Shown: positions 46,754-57,310 of the stretch, one piece after another
How positions within the stretch are numbered: position 1 is the stretch's first letter
How the letters are laid out: the number at the start of each line of letters is the position of its first letter
NCBI GenBank assembly: GCA_028583415.1
Contig: CM053274.1
Coordinates: forward strand, 88,799,902-88,863,901
Source of the DNA: Protea cynaroides
Taxonomy: Eukaryota; Streptophyta; Magnoliopsida; Proteales; Proteaceae
Length of the DNA: 64,000 nucleotides
Reading direction: 5' to 3'
Position numbers and translations under genes: made by a program
Notes under the pieces: model-generated
Database searches by the model: none
What the model was told of the DNA's origin: nothing
The model's input: the letters and a program-made list of their open reading frames with translations, nothing else

Positions 46754-48028
46754 TACTTGATAATTAGCCTGTTTAAATGTAAAGGATCTAGATAATTTGG
46801 TAGACAGAGACAGAACCAATATTTACATCCTAAATTTATTGCATCAATAATGCATTTTTCTGTTTTTTTTTTTTTTTTTTTTTTTTGTTGTGATTTTTGA
46901 GTTGCAGGGATCTTTAACCATGGTGGATTTAATGATCTCTGGGCCTCCTCCCTCCGGTTCTAGATTAAATTTTCTGGTACCGGTTTTGTTCTTGATTATG
47001 GATATACTTTGTGAAATGATCTTGGTGTTCTTCATTAATCTATATTATTCAGTGCTCAGTTCAGAAAACCAACTTTCATCTCTTTGTTTTTGGAGTGAGT
47101 GATCAGAAGTTTGGATTGAAGGCTGCATGTACTATATAACCCGAGGAATCCTTCTGTATGTACTAGAACTTGAGGAATCCTTAGTTATGGTCTGATCATA
47201 TATTAAAAATCAATAAAGACTCACTTATGTGGCCTGCTTACTTCGCATACAAATTTTATTATTGATTCTTGAAGCAATACTTCCTGTTTAGTTAATGCTG
47301 TGGATTCATAACAGATAGATGAATTTCTCTACATGCCAAGGTGGATTCCTTAGCTCTTTTTGAGGTGGATTCCTAGGTCAATTCTTTTTCTATTCTTCAT
47401 GATTTGGCAATGATTGACCTAGGTGGGTAGTGTTTATGCTGTAAAGCAATGAAACTCCTGTTTTGTTTATGCTGTGTGGATCATGACAGTCATAGGTGGG
47501 TAGAAATTTGAAAATGTTACTTGGCAAGTGAAGAACTTTGCTCTCACTGGGACAGAGATCCTAATCTTCCTGGTTCGTGCAACCAAACAAAGCCAACATG
47601 AGAGATGCCAATACTTGCCAGCAAATTCAATTATACATTAACTAAAGGCTTAGAGCTTAGTGGTCAAGCTGTAGTTAAAGAGTTCAGATTCCCAACCAGC
47701 CGTATTGCCCAAGTTTCATTATGAAATAAATTATGTACTATGAAGATGGATAGATCAAAGCCATCAAACAAGAAACAATGGGAAAACCCTGAAACAAAAT
47801 ATAGTATTTCATTTATACATCACAACAAAAACCAAAAATACATTCATTTATACAGCACAACAAAGAACCAAAAATACATCTTATTGTAGGTTTCTCACAT
47901 TTCTAACCTATTATTCAGATAATAAGATTATGGACACGACAGATCAAGTCCATAATCAGAGAATCAAAACAGAGCACCCCAGCCAAGAGGGCTGCTCTTG
48001 CCTCCTGGTTTCCTCAAGCCAACCTGCT
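46754..48028. other. intergenic DNA and HSP70-D 3' UTR
   Basis: Holds a T-run (about 46862-46886) and AT-rich DNA. The last few hundred bases are the 3' UTR of the minus-strand HSP70-D. No other gene seen. Confidence 0.5.
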
Positions 48029-49975
48029 TCAGTCAACCTCTTCAATCTTAGGCCCAGCACCACCAGTGGATCCACCGCCGGCACCACCACCCATCCCTCC
48101 GGGCATGTCACCAGCACCTCCCTGATACATCTTTGAGATAATTGGGTTGCAGAGACTCTCCAATTCCTTCAACTTGTCCTCAAGCTCATCCACTTCAGCT
48201 AATTGGTTGTTATCCAACCATTCAATCGCCCCATTGATTGCCTTCTCAATCTTCTGCTTATCTGCAGAATCCAATTTTCCACCAATCTTATCATCCTTAA
48301 TCGTGTTCCTCATGTTATAAGCATAGGTCTCAAGTGCATTCTTTGCCTCCACCTTTTTCTTAATTTCTTCATCCTCAGATTTATATCTCTCTGCCTCTTT
48401 CACCATCTTCTCAATCTCTTCCTTGCTGAGTCTACCCTTATCATTGGTAATGGTGATCTTGTTCTTCACTCCGGCCGTCTTGTCCTCAGCCGACACATTA
48501 AGGATTCCATTGGCATCAATATCAAAGCAGACATTGATCTGTGGCACACCTCTTGGTGCTGGAGGAATACCAGTGAGCTCAAATTTGCCGAGGAGATTGT
48601 TGTCCTTGGTTAGAGGCCGCTCTCCTTCATAGACTTGAATCAAGACTCCAGGTTGATTATCAGAGTAGGTCGAGAAGACCTGTTCTTTCTTGGTTGGAAT
48701 CGTTGTGTTTCTTGGAATCAATACTGTCATGACACCACCAGCAGTCTCAAGTCCAAGACTCAGAGGAGTGACATCTAGAAGTAGCAGCTCCTGCACCTTC
48801 TCATTACCTTCGCCGCTCAGAATTGCAGCCTGGACTGCAGCACCATAAGCGACAGCTTCATCTGGGTTGATGCTCTTGCAGAGCTCCTTCCCATTAAAGA
48901 AATCTTGCAAAAGCTGCTGTACTTTTGGTATCCTAGTCGACCCACCAACAAGAACCACTTCATGGACCTGGCCCTTATCCATCTTGGAGTCTCTTAGACA
49001 TTTCTCTACTGGTTCCATACATTTCCTGAACAAATCCATGTTCAATTCCTCAAACCGAGCTCTGGTAATGCTGGCATAGAAATCGATACCTTCGTAAAGA
49101 GAATCAATTTCGATGGTCGTCTGAGTTGTTGAAGACAGAGTTCGTTTTGCCCTCTCACAAGCAGTCCTCAAACGCCTCAGAGCTCTGGCATTGCCGCTGA
49201 TGTCCTTCTTGTGCTTCCGCTTGAATTCTCCAACAAAATGGTTGACCAGGCGGTTATCGAAATCCTCACCACCGAGGTGGGTATCTCCAGCGGTGGCTTT
49301 TACCTCGAAAATACCTTCTTCGATCGTTAACAGAGAGACATCGAAAGTACCACCACCAAGATCGAAAATGAGGATGTTCTGCTCCCCAGATTTCGAAGCT
49401 TTCTTGTCCAAACCATATGCAATTGCAGCTGCAGTGGGCTCATTGATGATCCTCATCACATTAAGCCCTGCAATTGCTCCAGCATCTTTGGTGGCTTGTC
49501 TCTGTGAATCATTGAAGTAAGCCGGCACAGTAATAACAGCGTTCTTCACCGTCTGACCCAGAAACGCCTCCGCAATCTCCTTCATCTTTATCAGCACCAT
49601 AGACGAGATCTCCTCAGCAGCAAATTTCTTCTTTTCCCCTTTGTAGCTTACCTCGATCATGGGCTTGTCGCCAGGACCCGGAACCACCTTGAAAGGCCAG
49701 AATTTCATGTCGCTCTGCACAGAAGGGTCAGAGAATCTCCTCCCAATGAGACGCTTTGCATCAAATACAGTGTTGTTCGGGTTCATGGCGACTTGATTCT
49801 TGGCTGCATCACCAATCAACCGTTCGGTATCAGTGAAGGCGACATAAGAAGGAGTAGTCCGGTTGCCCTGATCATTAGCGATGATCTCAACTCGGTCATT
49901 CTGCCACACTCCTACACAACTGTAGGTGGTACCCAGGTCAATACCAATCGCCTTTCCTTGGGTTTTGGCTGCCAT
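48029..49975 (-). CDS. HSP70: cytosolic heat shock protein 70, copy D
   Basis: An intact 648-residue HSP70 on the minus strand, ATG at 49973-49975, no intron. The N-terminus is MAAKTQGKAIGIDLGTTYS. ATPase signatures IFDLGGGTFDVSLL and VVLVGGSTRIPKV are present, and the tail is Gly-rich ending GPKIEEVD. It differs from A-C at many positions (KKKFAAEE, KKASKSGEQN, GEFKRKHKK, and the lid and tail), so it is an older paralogue outside the recent array. It is convergent with HSP70-C. Role as for the cytosolic family: ATP-driven folding chaperone with an EEVD tail for TPR partners. A VHEVVLVGG reading, where A-C have VDEVVLVGG, is a conspicuous change beside signature 3. Confidence 0.97.
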   Translation of the reverse strand: MAAKTQGKAIGIDLGTTYSCVGVWQNDRVEIIANDQGNRTTPSYVAFTDTERLIGDAAKNQVAMNPNNTVFDAKRLIGRRFSDPSVQSDMKFWPFKVVPGPGDKPMIEVSYKGEKKKFAAEEISSMVLIKMKEIAEAFLGQTVKNAVITVPAYFNDSQRQATKDAGAIAGLNVMRIINEPTAAAIAYGLDKKASKSGEQNILIFDLGGGTFDVSLLTIEEGIFEVKATAGDTHLGGEDFDNRLVNHFVGEFKRKHKKDISGNARALRRLRTACERAKRTLSSTTQTTIEIDSLYEGIDFYASITRARFEELNMDLFRKCMEPVEKCLRDSKMDKGQVHEVVLVGGSTRIPKVQQLLQDFFNGKELCKSINPDEAVAYGAAVQAAILSGEGNEKVQELLLLDVTPLSLGLETAGGVMTVLIPRNTTIPTKKEQVFSTYSDNQPGVLIQVYEGERPLTKDNNLLGKFELTGIPPAPRGVPQINVCFDIDANGILNVSAEDKTAGVKNKITITNDKGRLSKEEIEKMVKEAERYKSEDEEIKKKVEAKNALETYAYNMRNTIKDDKIGGKLDSADKQKIEKAINGAIEWLDNNQLAEVDELEDKLKELESLCNPIISKMYQGGAGDMPGGMGGGAGGGSTGGAGPKIEEVD

Positions 49976-50120
49976 GAATGAAGCTTCAATCAGGAACGAA
50001 ACGCAGGTGCTTTCTCAATTAAGAACAGATTTTGCAGCTTCTTAACTGATAGCTTAGAACTGGAATATCTGAATCGAATTGTGTTTGATTTCCTGAGAGG
50101 GTTCAATGGGGATGGTGAGA

Positions 50121-50183
50121 TTTTATAGGTGACATTGGAGAAAGCTAGAAGATACGTTTAGGAGTTTCCAGAGAAGTGTAGAA
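50121..50183 (-). promoter_or_regulatory. HSP70-D promoter: TATA box and imperfect heat shock element
   Basis: On the minus strand CCTATAAAA covers 50121-50129, about 145 bp upstream of the ATG. Upstream, 50161-50183 reads in minus orientation as phased units TTC, CAC, CTC, GAA, TCC at 5-bp steps, an imperfect heat shock element. A perfect dimer TTCTAGAA lies further away at 50467-50474. This is weaker than the A-C promoters. Confidence 0.6.
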
Positions 50184-50474
50184 AGTAGAAAAGGAGACCA
50201 TGAAAGCTGAGGTAAAAAAGAAAAGGAAGCGAAGAAGACGGAGGTTGCTACACCAGACGCAAAAAGACGAGAAAAACCGAGAAGCAGAATCACGCGGGAG
50301 ATTTTACACCAAAAAGTTTGTGAAACGTCTGGAGGATAAAATTCTGTGCTTTTGGATGCCATGTGTTGCTTTAGCATTGGAAAGATAAAGAATTTGTCCT
50401 CTATGGGCTCCATCTTTGCGTTTTATTCGTAAAGAGGAATGAATCATAACCTGTGTGTCTACGTAGTTCTAGAA

Positions 50475-50782
50475 TAGAGCACCAACATAAGTGGGTCCAG
50501 AAGGGTGCAATTTCAGGATTGAAATTGGATCGAATCATTTACATTGGAATCGAAAGACCGGTTAATAAATAGTTCCGTTTTGATTTAAAATTTTAAACTA
50601 TTTACTTAATCGATTCAGTTTGATTTGAGACCGTTTAAACGTTTAAATTATGGTTTCAAGTCGATCATATATTATTTAAATCATATTAAATTAGACCGTT
50701 TAAACTTTTAATAGTTATCTTTAACTCTAAAATATACTCAACTTTAATTAATTTGAAACAAGATGCAAAGGGTGTTATTTGT

Positions 50783-50820
<38 letters not shown>

Positions 50821-51474
50821 AGTAGTATACGATGATGGTGAATTGAGTTAATTGCCTTGTCGCCTCCTGCCTTGGTGCCTTCCTTCTTCATCTGACGCTG
50901 GTGGTTGCTGCAGCTTGCAATGTTGGCTATATTATTCCTTCGTTGACCAACCTACAATGTGTCCATCTTCACAGTAACAAGCGAGTGCTACCTCGGTGCC
51001 TTGTTATGTTACTCCCTTCTGCAACACTGTTGGAGGCCCAAAAGTAGCAAAGTATGCACTATGTAGTAATGCTGTAATAATAATATCATATGCATTATTC
51101 CTAATTTCCTCGCAACCATCTAGTTGTCTCTCTCATGACTCTTGCACTGATGCTATGACTTATGTGTGAGTGAAAGTGAGAAACCATGGGTAGGGTTATG
51201 GAGATTCTCTCCATACTGTTTGTAAATGCTATTTCTCACATTCATCAAATAAAATCAACCTATTGATAGTAAAACCATGCTGAACAATTAGCATCAGTTA
51301 AATATGTTGCAATTTACGTGAACTGATGTTTTTAAACTGCTACTTGAATTTGAAGTGCCTTATTTATGTTACATAGTTTATCCTTCATGAACTAGATATC
51401 ATCTTTGTCTGAGTATAAATGAACTTTGTGGTCAATAATATCCCCATAAACAAGGGGAATATATAAAACAGTGG

Positions 51475-51568
<94 letters not shown>

Positions 51569-52702
51569 TCGGCTATGTTTGGGTTGCAAAAGGAATTGAA
51601 GAGAAAAAAAAGGGAAATTTTTATAATTGTAATACAAAATGACTATATAAACTATCTAAATTTATTCACATATTTAATAATGATACTAATAAGATGTAAA
51701 ATTTATTTTATTTTTTAAATGCAATGGATTTGAATGTAAAATAAAATGTATTTAATAATTAAATATGGAATGATTATAAAATTTATTTTACTTTTTAAAT
51801 GCAACGGATTTGAATGTAAAATAAAATGTATTTAATAATTAAATATGGAATGATTTGAAATTAGTTACGTAGCAATGTGATAGCACGTATTGTAACTATT
51901 ATAAAAAAAAAAATTTAAGATTTAAACTTTTCATTTCCCTTCTTTTCAATTCCACACAGCCTTCATGTTTATCTGAATTACAATTGCCTCTCAAATGTTT
52001 TCAATAATTACAACTGTCACCCCTTTTTTTTTTATCAGTGTTAATTAACCGGTAATAAACAATTATACCTGATGCCGAGGAACCTCTGTTATTTATTTGC
52101 TCTCTCACCCCTTGTTTCTCGCCATCCGACTGCAGAGTTTCGAGACAGTTCTTGAGAACATCTAGAAAACGTACAATGAGAGGGACTGCAAACCTAAACC
52201 ACGGGCAGATTTCGGTTTGGAACCAGGTCAAGCTTTAAACCTTTTTTATTTTTATTTAGGAGATGAACAAATCAGCCGTTCTTCGATCGATCATGGCTAC
52301 AAGATGAGGAGGAAATCGCAGAAGAAAAAGGGAGAAGAAGAGAAGAAGAAGGCAGGAAAAAAAATTGCAGAAGAAGAAATCAAAGAGAAACGCCAAAGAA
52401 GAAAACAGAAGAATAAAAGAAGATTAGTCGAAGATTCCTTTCAGGGAACCGCGAGGTTTCTTTCATGCGCAAAACACTGGATCTAGAGTATGAACTCACC
52501 TCCTCTTATATCGATCACCTTTTCTGATGATCAATGGAGGCAGGTCTTTTTCTATTCTCCCGGTTTCTTTAGTCTTCTGGTCATCGCAACAAGGCAAATC
52601 GGCTTGCGCAGTCGCCGGAATATGGGGATGAATGGATGGAATATGGAATATGGGGATAATGCTGAACGACCCTTTGGGAAGGGTTGCTCTACTCAGACGC
52701 TG
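50475..52702. other. AT-rich intergenic DNA
   Basis: Contains a (CT)n tract (50786-50818), two near-identical blocks of about 70 bp with GGATTTGAATGTAAAATAAA (about 51727 and 51807), and a long (TA)n. A lysine-rich open reading at 52217-52486 is low-complexity (GAA-rich) and not convincing. Confidence 0.5.
51477..51559. repeat. (TA)n microsatellite, about 83 bp
   Basis: Uninterrupted AT dinucleotides. Confidence 0.97.
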
Positions 52703-52945
52703 TTGAGCCTTTCAGCTTGTACTTCAAGGGTTTGATCAGTGATCCATGGCTAAATTGTCAGCCATTGGGGTTGCCGTCTTCGACCCTAATGATGATTCGA
52801 TTCTCTAGATACAAAAGCTGTTGGTCAGTGATGGGCTGAATAATGGGACCATAGATGCCAAAGCTTTGATTTAAGGTCTCAATGACGCACTATTTTTGGA
52901 GATTAAGAAGAATAGATTCAAACAAATAGAGATTTTGAACAAATC
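52703..52945 (+). pseudogene. fragment of an RBR-type E3 ligase gene (RNase H-like N-terminal domain)
   Basis: The reading VEPFSLYFKGLISD is followed after a frame change by SAIGVAVFDPNDDSIL, a TAG, IQKLLVSDGLNNGTIDAKAL, a TAA, and GLNDALFLEIKKNRF. The pattern (YFKGLVS, then GIGVAICD.., then AE.KAL..GLN.AL.L) is that of the RNase H-like domain in front of the RING-IBR-RING module in a plant E3 ligase family. The RING part is absent. Two stops and a frameshift make it a pseudogene. The family call rests on recognition of the pattern only. Confidence 0.5.
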
Positions 52946-53651
52946 TCAGAAATCTTCAAATCCAAAACTCTTGCAAGCAAATTAGACTAAAAAAAAAAAG
53001 CAAACTAAAACTCAGAAGACAGTTTCTAGAAGCCAAAGAGATTAATTTTATAACAATTGGATCAACAGGCAATTGACGAACGAGATTGTTGAGGAACATA
53101 TTTGATCGCTGCTCATGCTTCTTTTATATTCTTAAGCTTTGGTAAAGAAATTCAATTTTGCGCATGGGAACATACCTCAAGTTGCAGGAGAAGAAATCAA
53201 AGAGAAAATCATAAGGGAGGTAAATGCAATGTAGTTAGTTTGATCATTAGAAAATTATTGTCATAAGCTGTCAGCATATAATAGAATATACTTATTAATA
53301 TGGATTTAGTTGTAATTTAATAGTCATTGTAGGGGAGTTATTCATAATTGTTGGGAACATTTAGGAGGCAATTGTAATTCAGGCAAACATGAGGAGGAGG
53401 TAGTTGTAATTTAATAATTTTTTTTGTATGAAAAATCAATTAAAAAACGATTAAACCATCTATAAATCGCATGCATAACTGATTAATGAAGAACCATTTA
53501 AAAAAGGGTAAATCGAAACCAATTACTAATCGATTTTGGTTTCAATTTTGACACCGTGTAGTTAATCTATTTGGTTTTGGTTTTGGTTTTACCCTCCTAT
53601 ACATCGTACTGCACCGAATCAGACTGTTAAAACAATTATAAACCATTTAAT

Positions 53652-54270
53652 TAAGGGTGTCAAATCTGGACCCGGCCCGATGTAACCCAAACCCAGCTCG
53701 GACCGAGCTCTTAATGACAAGTTTTGGTCTAGGCTTGTAAAGCCCGGCACCGTTTCAACCCGAATTGAAGCTGGACCGGAACGGTCGGTTAAGAAGCCCG
53801 AACTAGCCCGAACCAATAACACCCAACTCGAACACTAGTAAGATCTGTTAAAAAGCCTGAGCTAGCCCAAAAATCGATTCTTTTTATTGCTCAAATAATA
53901 ACCAATTGATCAGAAATCTAACAATTATAACCAGATAAATGCAAATATGCAATCCATTATCCACACTCAGATGCCCCTAAGATTAATCAAAATTCAACTG
54001 CTTACAATTGTATGAAATATGAACAAAAAATGCAACAAAAAATATATTGTCATGTGAAAATAGCAACATGCAATTGTAGTCCGATAAACCCAACCTGATA
54101 AGCCCAGCCCGATAACAGCCCAGCACCGGACCTGCCAGTTAATTATTGTGTTCAACGTAGCCCACCTAAACCCGAATCCTTAATAGACAAGTTTCGGTAT
54201 AGGCTTGTAAAGCCCAACACTGTTTCAGTCTTGACCGAAATCGGATCGAACCAACCTATTGACACCCTTA
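53652..54270. mobile_element. hAT-like element, old copy, 619 bp
   Basis: Starts TAAGGGTGTCAA, ends TTGACACCCTTA, with the same CCCGAACCCAGC and AAGCCCGAACTAGCCCGAAC blocks as 22839-23536. Flanks CATTTAAT (53644-53651) and CGTTTAAC (54271-54278) match at 6 of 8, both differences transitions. Confidence 0.8.
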
Positions 54271-55054
54271 CGTTTAACACCCTTAGTCCACAATTTACCA
54301 AATTGTGGGCAACTGAATCATAAGAGGATGGAGCTCGACTCCTCTAATCTAGTCGTCCATTTGATAAGCCTAGTTGTATCGATATGCGTTCGTCTAATGG
54401 ATAGTTGAACTGACTGAACGATAGGAGATGATCCCAATCCATCATAAGATGGATGTAATTGGAATGCTCATATGCCCTCTGCCCTCACCTAGAAACCAAT
54501 GGAAAAAGAATGTCTCCGATTGTTCAATCTCTTCAGCCATGATCTAACTGCTGGAGTTCCTCCAACGAGCAACAGCTCTAGAGATTCTTATCTTATTCTA
54601 TTTCAATGGTTCAATCAGTAACCAATGGCGAAAACTCAAAAATCTATGATTTCTTGGTAGAACCCCATTTCGCCCAAGTTGTTGCATAATCAAAAAAAAG
54701 AAACGGTTTTTCAAAGCAAGCTTGCTCATAGTACAGGTCCCATAGGAGACAATCCAAACCCGAAACCAATAGGAAGACCAATTTGTTTGATTGACAGTAA
54801 ATGCTGAAATTCCAAAATAATGAAAATTTTCAATTTATATCTCCAAACGGGTCCCAAGTTTTCCCTTCCACACAGTTTTATTTTGGGTAGCTACCTTTCC
54901 ACAGAGTTGTTACTCTAGTTTCCAAAATTGTTTGCTTGCAATGAGAAATGCTTCAAGACATTCTTCTGCGCTTACGTTCATCTATCCCGTGATTTCATAT
55001 TCGTCCATGGGTTTGGGACCCTCAGATGAAGTATAGGTCCCACACCCTATGTAT
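54271..55054. other. intergenic DNA
   Basis: A short hairpin CCACAATTT/AAATTGTGG lies at 54288-54308. No gene seen. Confidence 0.5.
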
Positions 55055-55262
55055 GGATCCAAATCCTCTCCTTCTCGAGGTTTGGGAGGAGGGGGACGCC
55101 CCCGTTGGATGGCCAACACGTGGGGCTGGAGTGAAACCGAGCTGACACGGGTTCGGTATCGGCTCGGATGAAGGGCTCGAATTCACCAGAGTCTCATGTG
55201 TCGGCCATCCAATGGAGGCGTCCCCCTACTCCCGAACTTCTAGAAGGAGAGGACGTGAATCC
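55055..55262. mobile_element. foldback element 4, 208 bp
   Basis: The left arm starts GGATCCAAATCCTCTCC and the right arm ends GGACGTGAATCC. Arms of about 70 bp pair well, including GTTGGATGGCC/GGCCATCCAA. Flanks CCTATGTAT (55046-55054) and the same 9 bases at 55264-55272 form a target duplication. It is followed directly by element 5. Confidence 0.75.
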
Positions 55263-55272
55263 CCCTATGTAT

Positions 55273-55437
55273 GGATCTGCATCCTCTCCTCCCAGAACGT
55301 CAGAGACGCTCCCGTCGGATGGCCAACACGTGGGTCTCGGGTGAATCCTAGCTCCATGTCCAAGCCGACACCCCCTGTCAGCTCAACTTGTCGACTGGGT
55401 GTCAGTTCGGACGTAGGGCTCAGGCAGGCATAGGAGA
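55273..55437. mobile_element. foldback element 5, right end missing
   Basis: Starts GGATCTGCATCCTCTCC right after the target repeat of element 4, continues with CGTCGGATGGCCAACACGTG, and reaches the central TGTCGACTGGGTGTC region. The outer right arm is absent, so it is truncated or was generated with element 4 by a rearrangement. Confidence 0.6.
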
Positions 55438-56352
55438 GTAATCGATTAGCCCCTACCTAAAGGCAGCCTTGGAATGGGAGCAAACGTAGCTGGGTCGGAT
55501 TACTCCTCTCCTTCCCCGTTAGAACCATGCGAATTATCAAAACTCGGACACATCCCAGAAACCCCTAACCTAGGTTGGGCGCCCCCGCCCTCCTAGGGGA
55601 GGAGAAATTGACAATATATACAAGGGCACGCTAGCGCCCCAAGAAAGGTCTACCGCTTTGGCCCCGAGTGGATTTGAATCCCCTATATATAGAGATAGAA
55701 TCACTTAGATGATGCACGTAGTGTGAGGAAACCACGCCCAATGATTCTTTCTTGCATTTCAAAACCCTAATCTAGTTAGACTTGGTTTCTCAAAAGTCAG
55801 AGGGAAAAGACAATAATCTTCAAAATTATCTAGTAATTTCTTTACAACAAATTAAGAATATCTAAACCCATGAATTCTATCATCTATAAATGCCCATTTC
55901 ATTGCTTCAAAGAGAAAATAAGGCCTCCACACATTTTGCTTCATTTTGTTTTACAAACTCTGAATATTAAACCATCCCCTCTCTCACCCCCAAAAATCAA
56001 ATTCAAGTTGGACGGAAATTATGGTTTTCGATTGTAGCAAATTTTCTAAAAGATTCATTCGTTAAATTTTGTTTCAATTTTTGTTTCCAAGAGATAAAAT
56101 ATAATGATCTTTATGGAAGATGGAAAAAGAAGTTTGTCTTTCTTATTCTTCTTCTTCTTCTTCTCTTTTTTTTTTTTTTTTTTATCTCCAAGAAACAAAC
56201 ATTGTAAAACTTTTTGACATATAAAATGTTGCGTCAAAATAAATGGATCCTTAGAGAAAAGCTAATTATCTCTTCTCCATCCAACCCGGCTAAACATAAC
56301 CCACGGTGAAACCTCAAAGTACGCATCTTTACAATCCAAAATAACAGAAAAA
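55438..56352. other. intergenic DNA with TTC and T tracts
   Basis: CTTCTT repeats and a T-run at about 56136-56183. Lysine-rich open readings here are low-complexity shadows. No gene seen. Confidence 0.5.
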
Positions 56353-56476
56353 GATCCTTTGTAGTGACTACAAAGTGACAGTGAGGATCTTGGTCGCTCA
56401 AAAAACGTCGACATATGCTCCAATATACTTTGAACGACTTGAATCCTCACTGCCATTATTAGTCACTAGAGGATCC
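56353..56476. repeat. imperfect inverted repeat (hairpin), about 124 bp
   Basis: The left arm (GATCCTTTGTAGTGACTAC then CAGTGAGGATC) pairs with the right arm (GAATCCTCACTG then AGTCACTAGAGGATC), with about three-quarters of positions matching. No target duplication found. It differs in sequence from the GGATCC foldback family. Confidence 0.5.
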
Positions 56477-57067
56477 TGACTCCTAAATAACTATTGGTGG
56501 GTGCTCTTTAGAAGAAGAATATTTAATTTTTTTTTTTTGGGTGAAGGATGGAATTCCAATTCCTCAACCTTCATGGCGCCTTGGAGGGATAAATCAGACG
56601 TTTTAAGGTTTATTGGAGGATCAACTCTTCTATGAAGGAATTCGTCATTGTTTTGTGTATTTTTGTAATTCCTAAACTGGTTTTGTATAGTTTTGTCAAA
56701 GTAAACATTAGGTGGGTAATTTTGTAAATCAAAATCCAAAAAAGGGTAATCATATAGTTTTTATGCAAATTTTTGTGCGACAATGAGGTACCATACCAAA
56801 CCAATTTTCCACTCGAACGGTTGACTACCCCTCTCACATGACAACATAAGTGGGCCACCCAATGAATCAAAATTCCTCATATGAACTTTCGGCATTTCCG
56901 ACAAGTATTGTCTAATCAAACTCATTCCAAGTTCACTTCACCTGCAACCAAACTCTTTGATGTCGATGCAATCCGGGTTGAGTTCACCTGCATATCCGAG
57001 TTTAGTTCACCTGCATATACATATACTGTCTTCTAGACTTCATCACTCTTCATAATTATGGGATACA
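56477..57067. other. intergenic DNA
   Basis: AT-rich, with a repeated TTCACCTGCA phrase (near 56938, 56984 and 57007). No gene seen. Confidence 0.45.
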
Positions 57068-57310
57068 GGATTCAAATCATCTCCTCCATATACTTCAGAG
57101 AGGAGGGAGAAGCCCCTGTCAAATGGCCGACATGTGGTTTTCAGAAAAATTCTAGTCTCACTTCCAAGCTGACACCCAGCCAACAAACTAAATCGATAAG
57201 GGGTGTCGGTTCGAACGTGGGACTTGAATTTTTTCGAGAACCACATATCAATCATCTGACGGGGACGTCTCCCTCCTTGCTGTACTCTCGGGAGAAGATA
57301 ATTCGATTCC
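57068..57310. mobile_element. foldback element 6, 243 bp
   Basis: Starts GGATTCAAATCATCTCCTCC and ends GAAGATAATTCGATTCC. Arms of about 105 bp pair imperfectly around a centre near 57185. No clear target duplication. Same family as elements 1-5, with GGCCGACATGTGG in the left arm. Confidence 0.65.

Noticed and set aside
47640..47720. SINE head with tRNA-like A and B boxes (AGTGGTCAAGC, GTTCAGATTCC)
   Set aside because: The boxes are weak, no 3' tail or duplication is visible, and a single short match is expected by chance.
50510..53560. A large degenerate hAT element enclosing the RBR fragment
   Set aside because: The right side has a TTTTGACACC end-like sequence near 53560, but the left end and target duplication could not be found.
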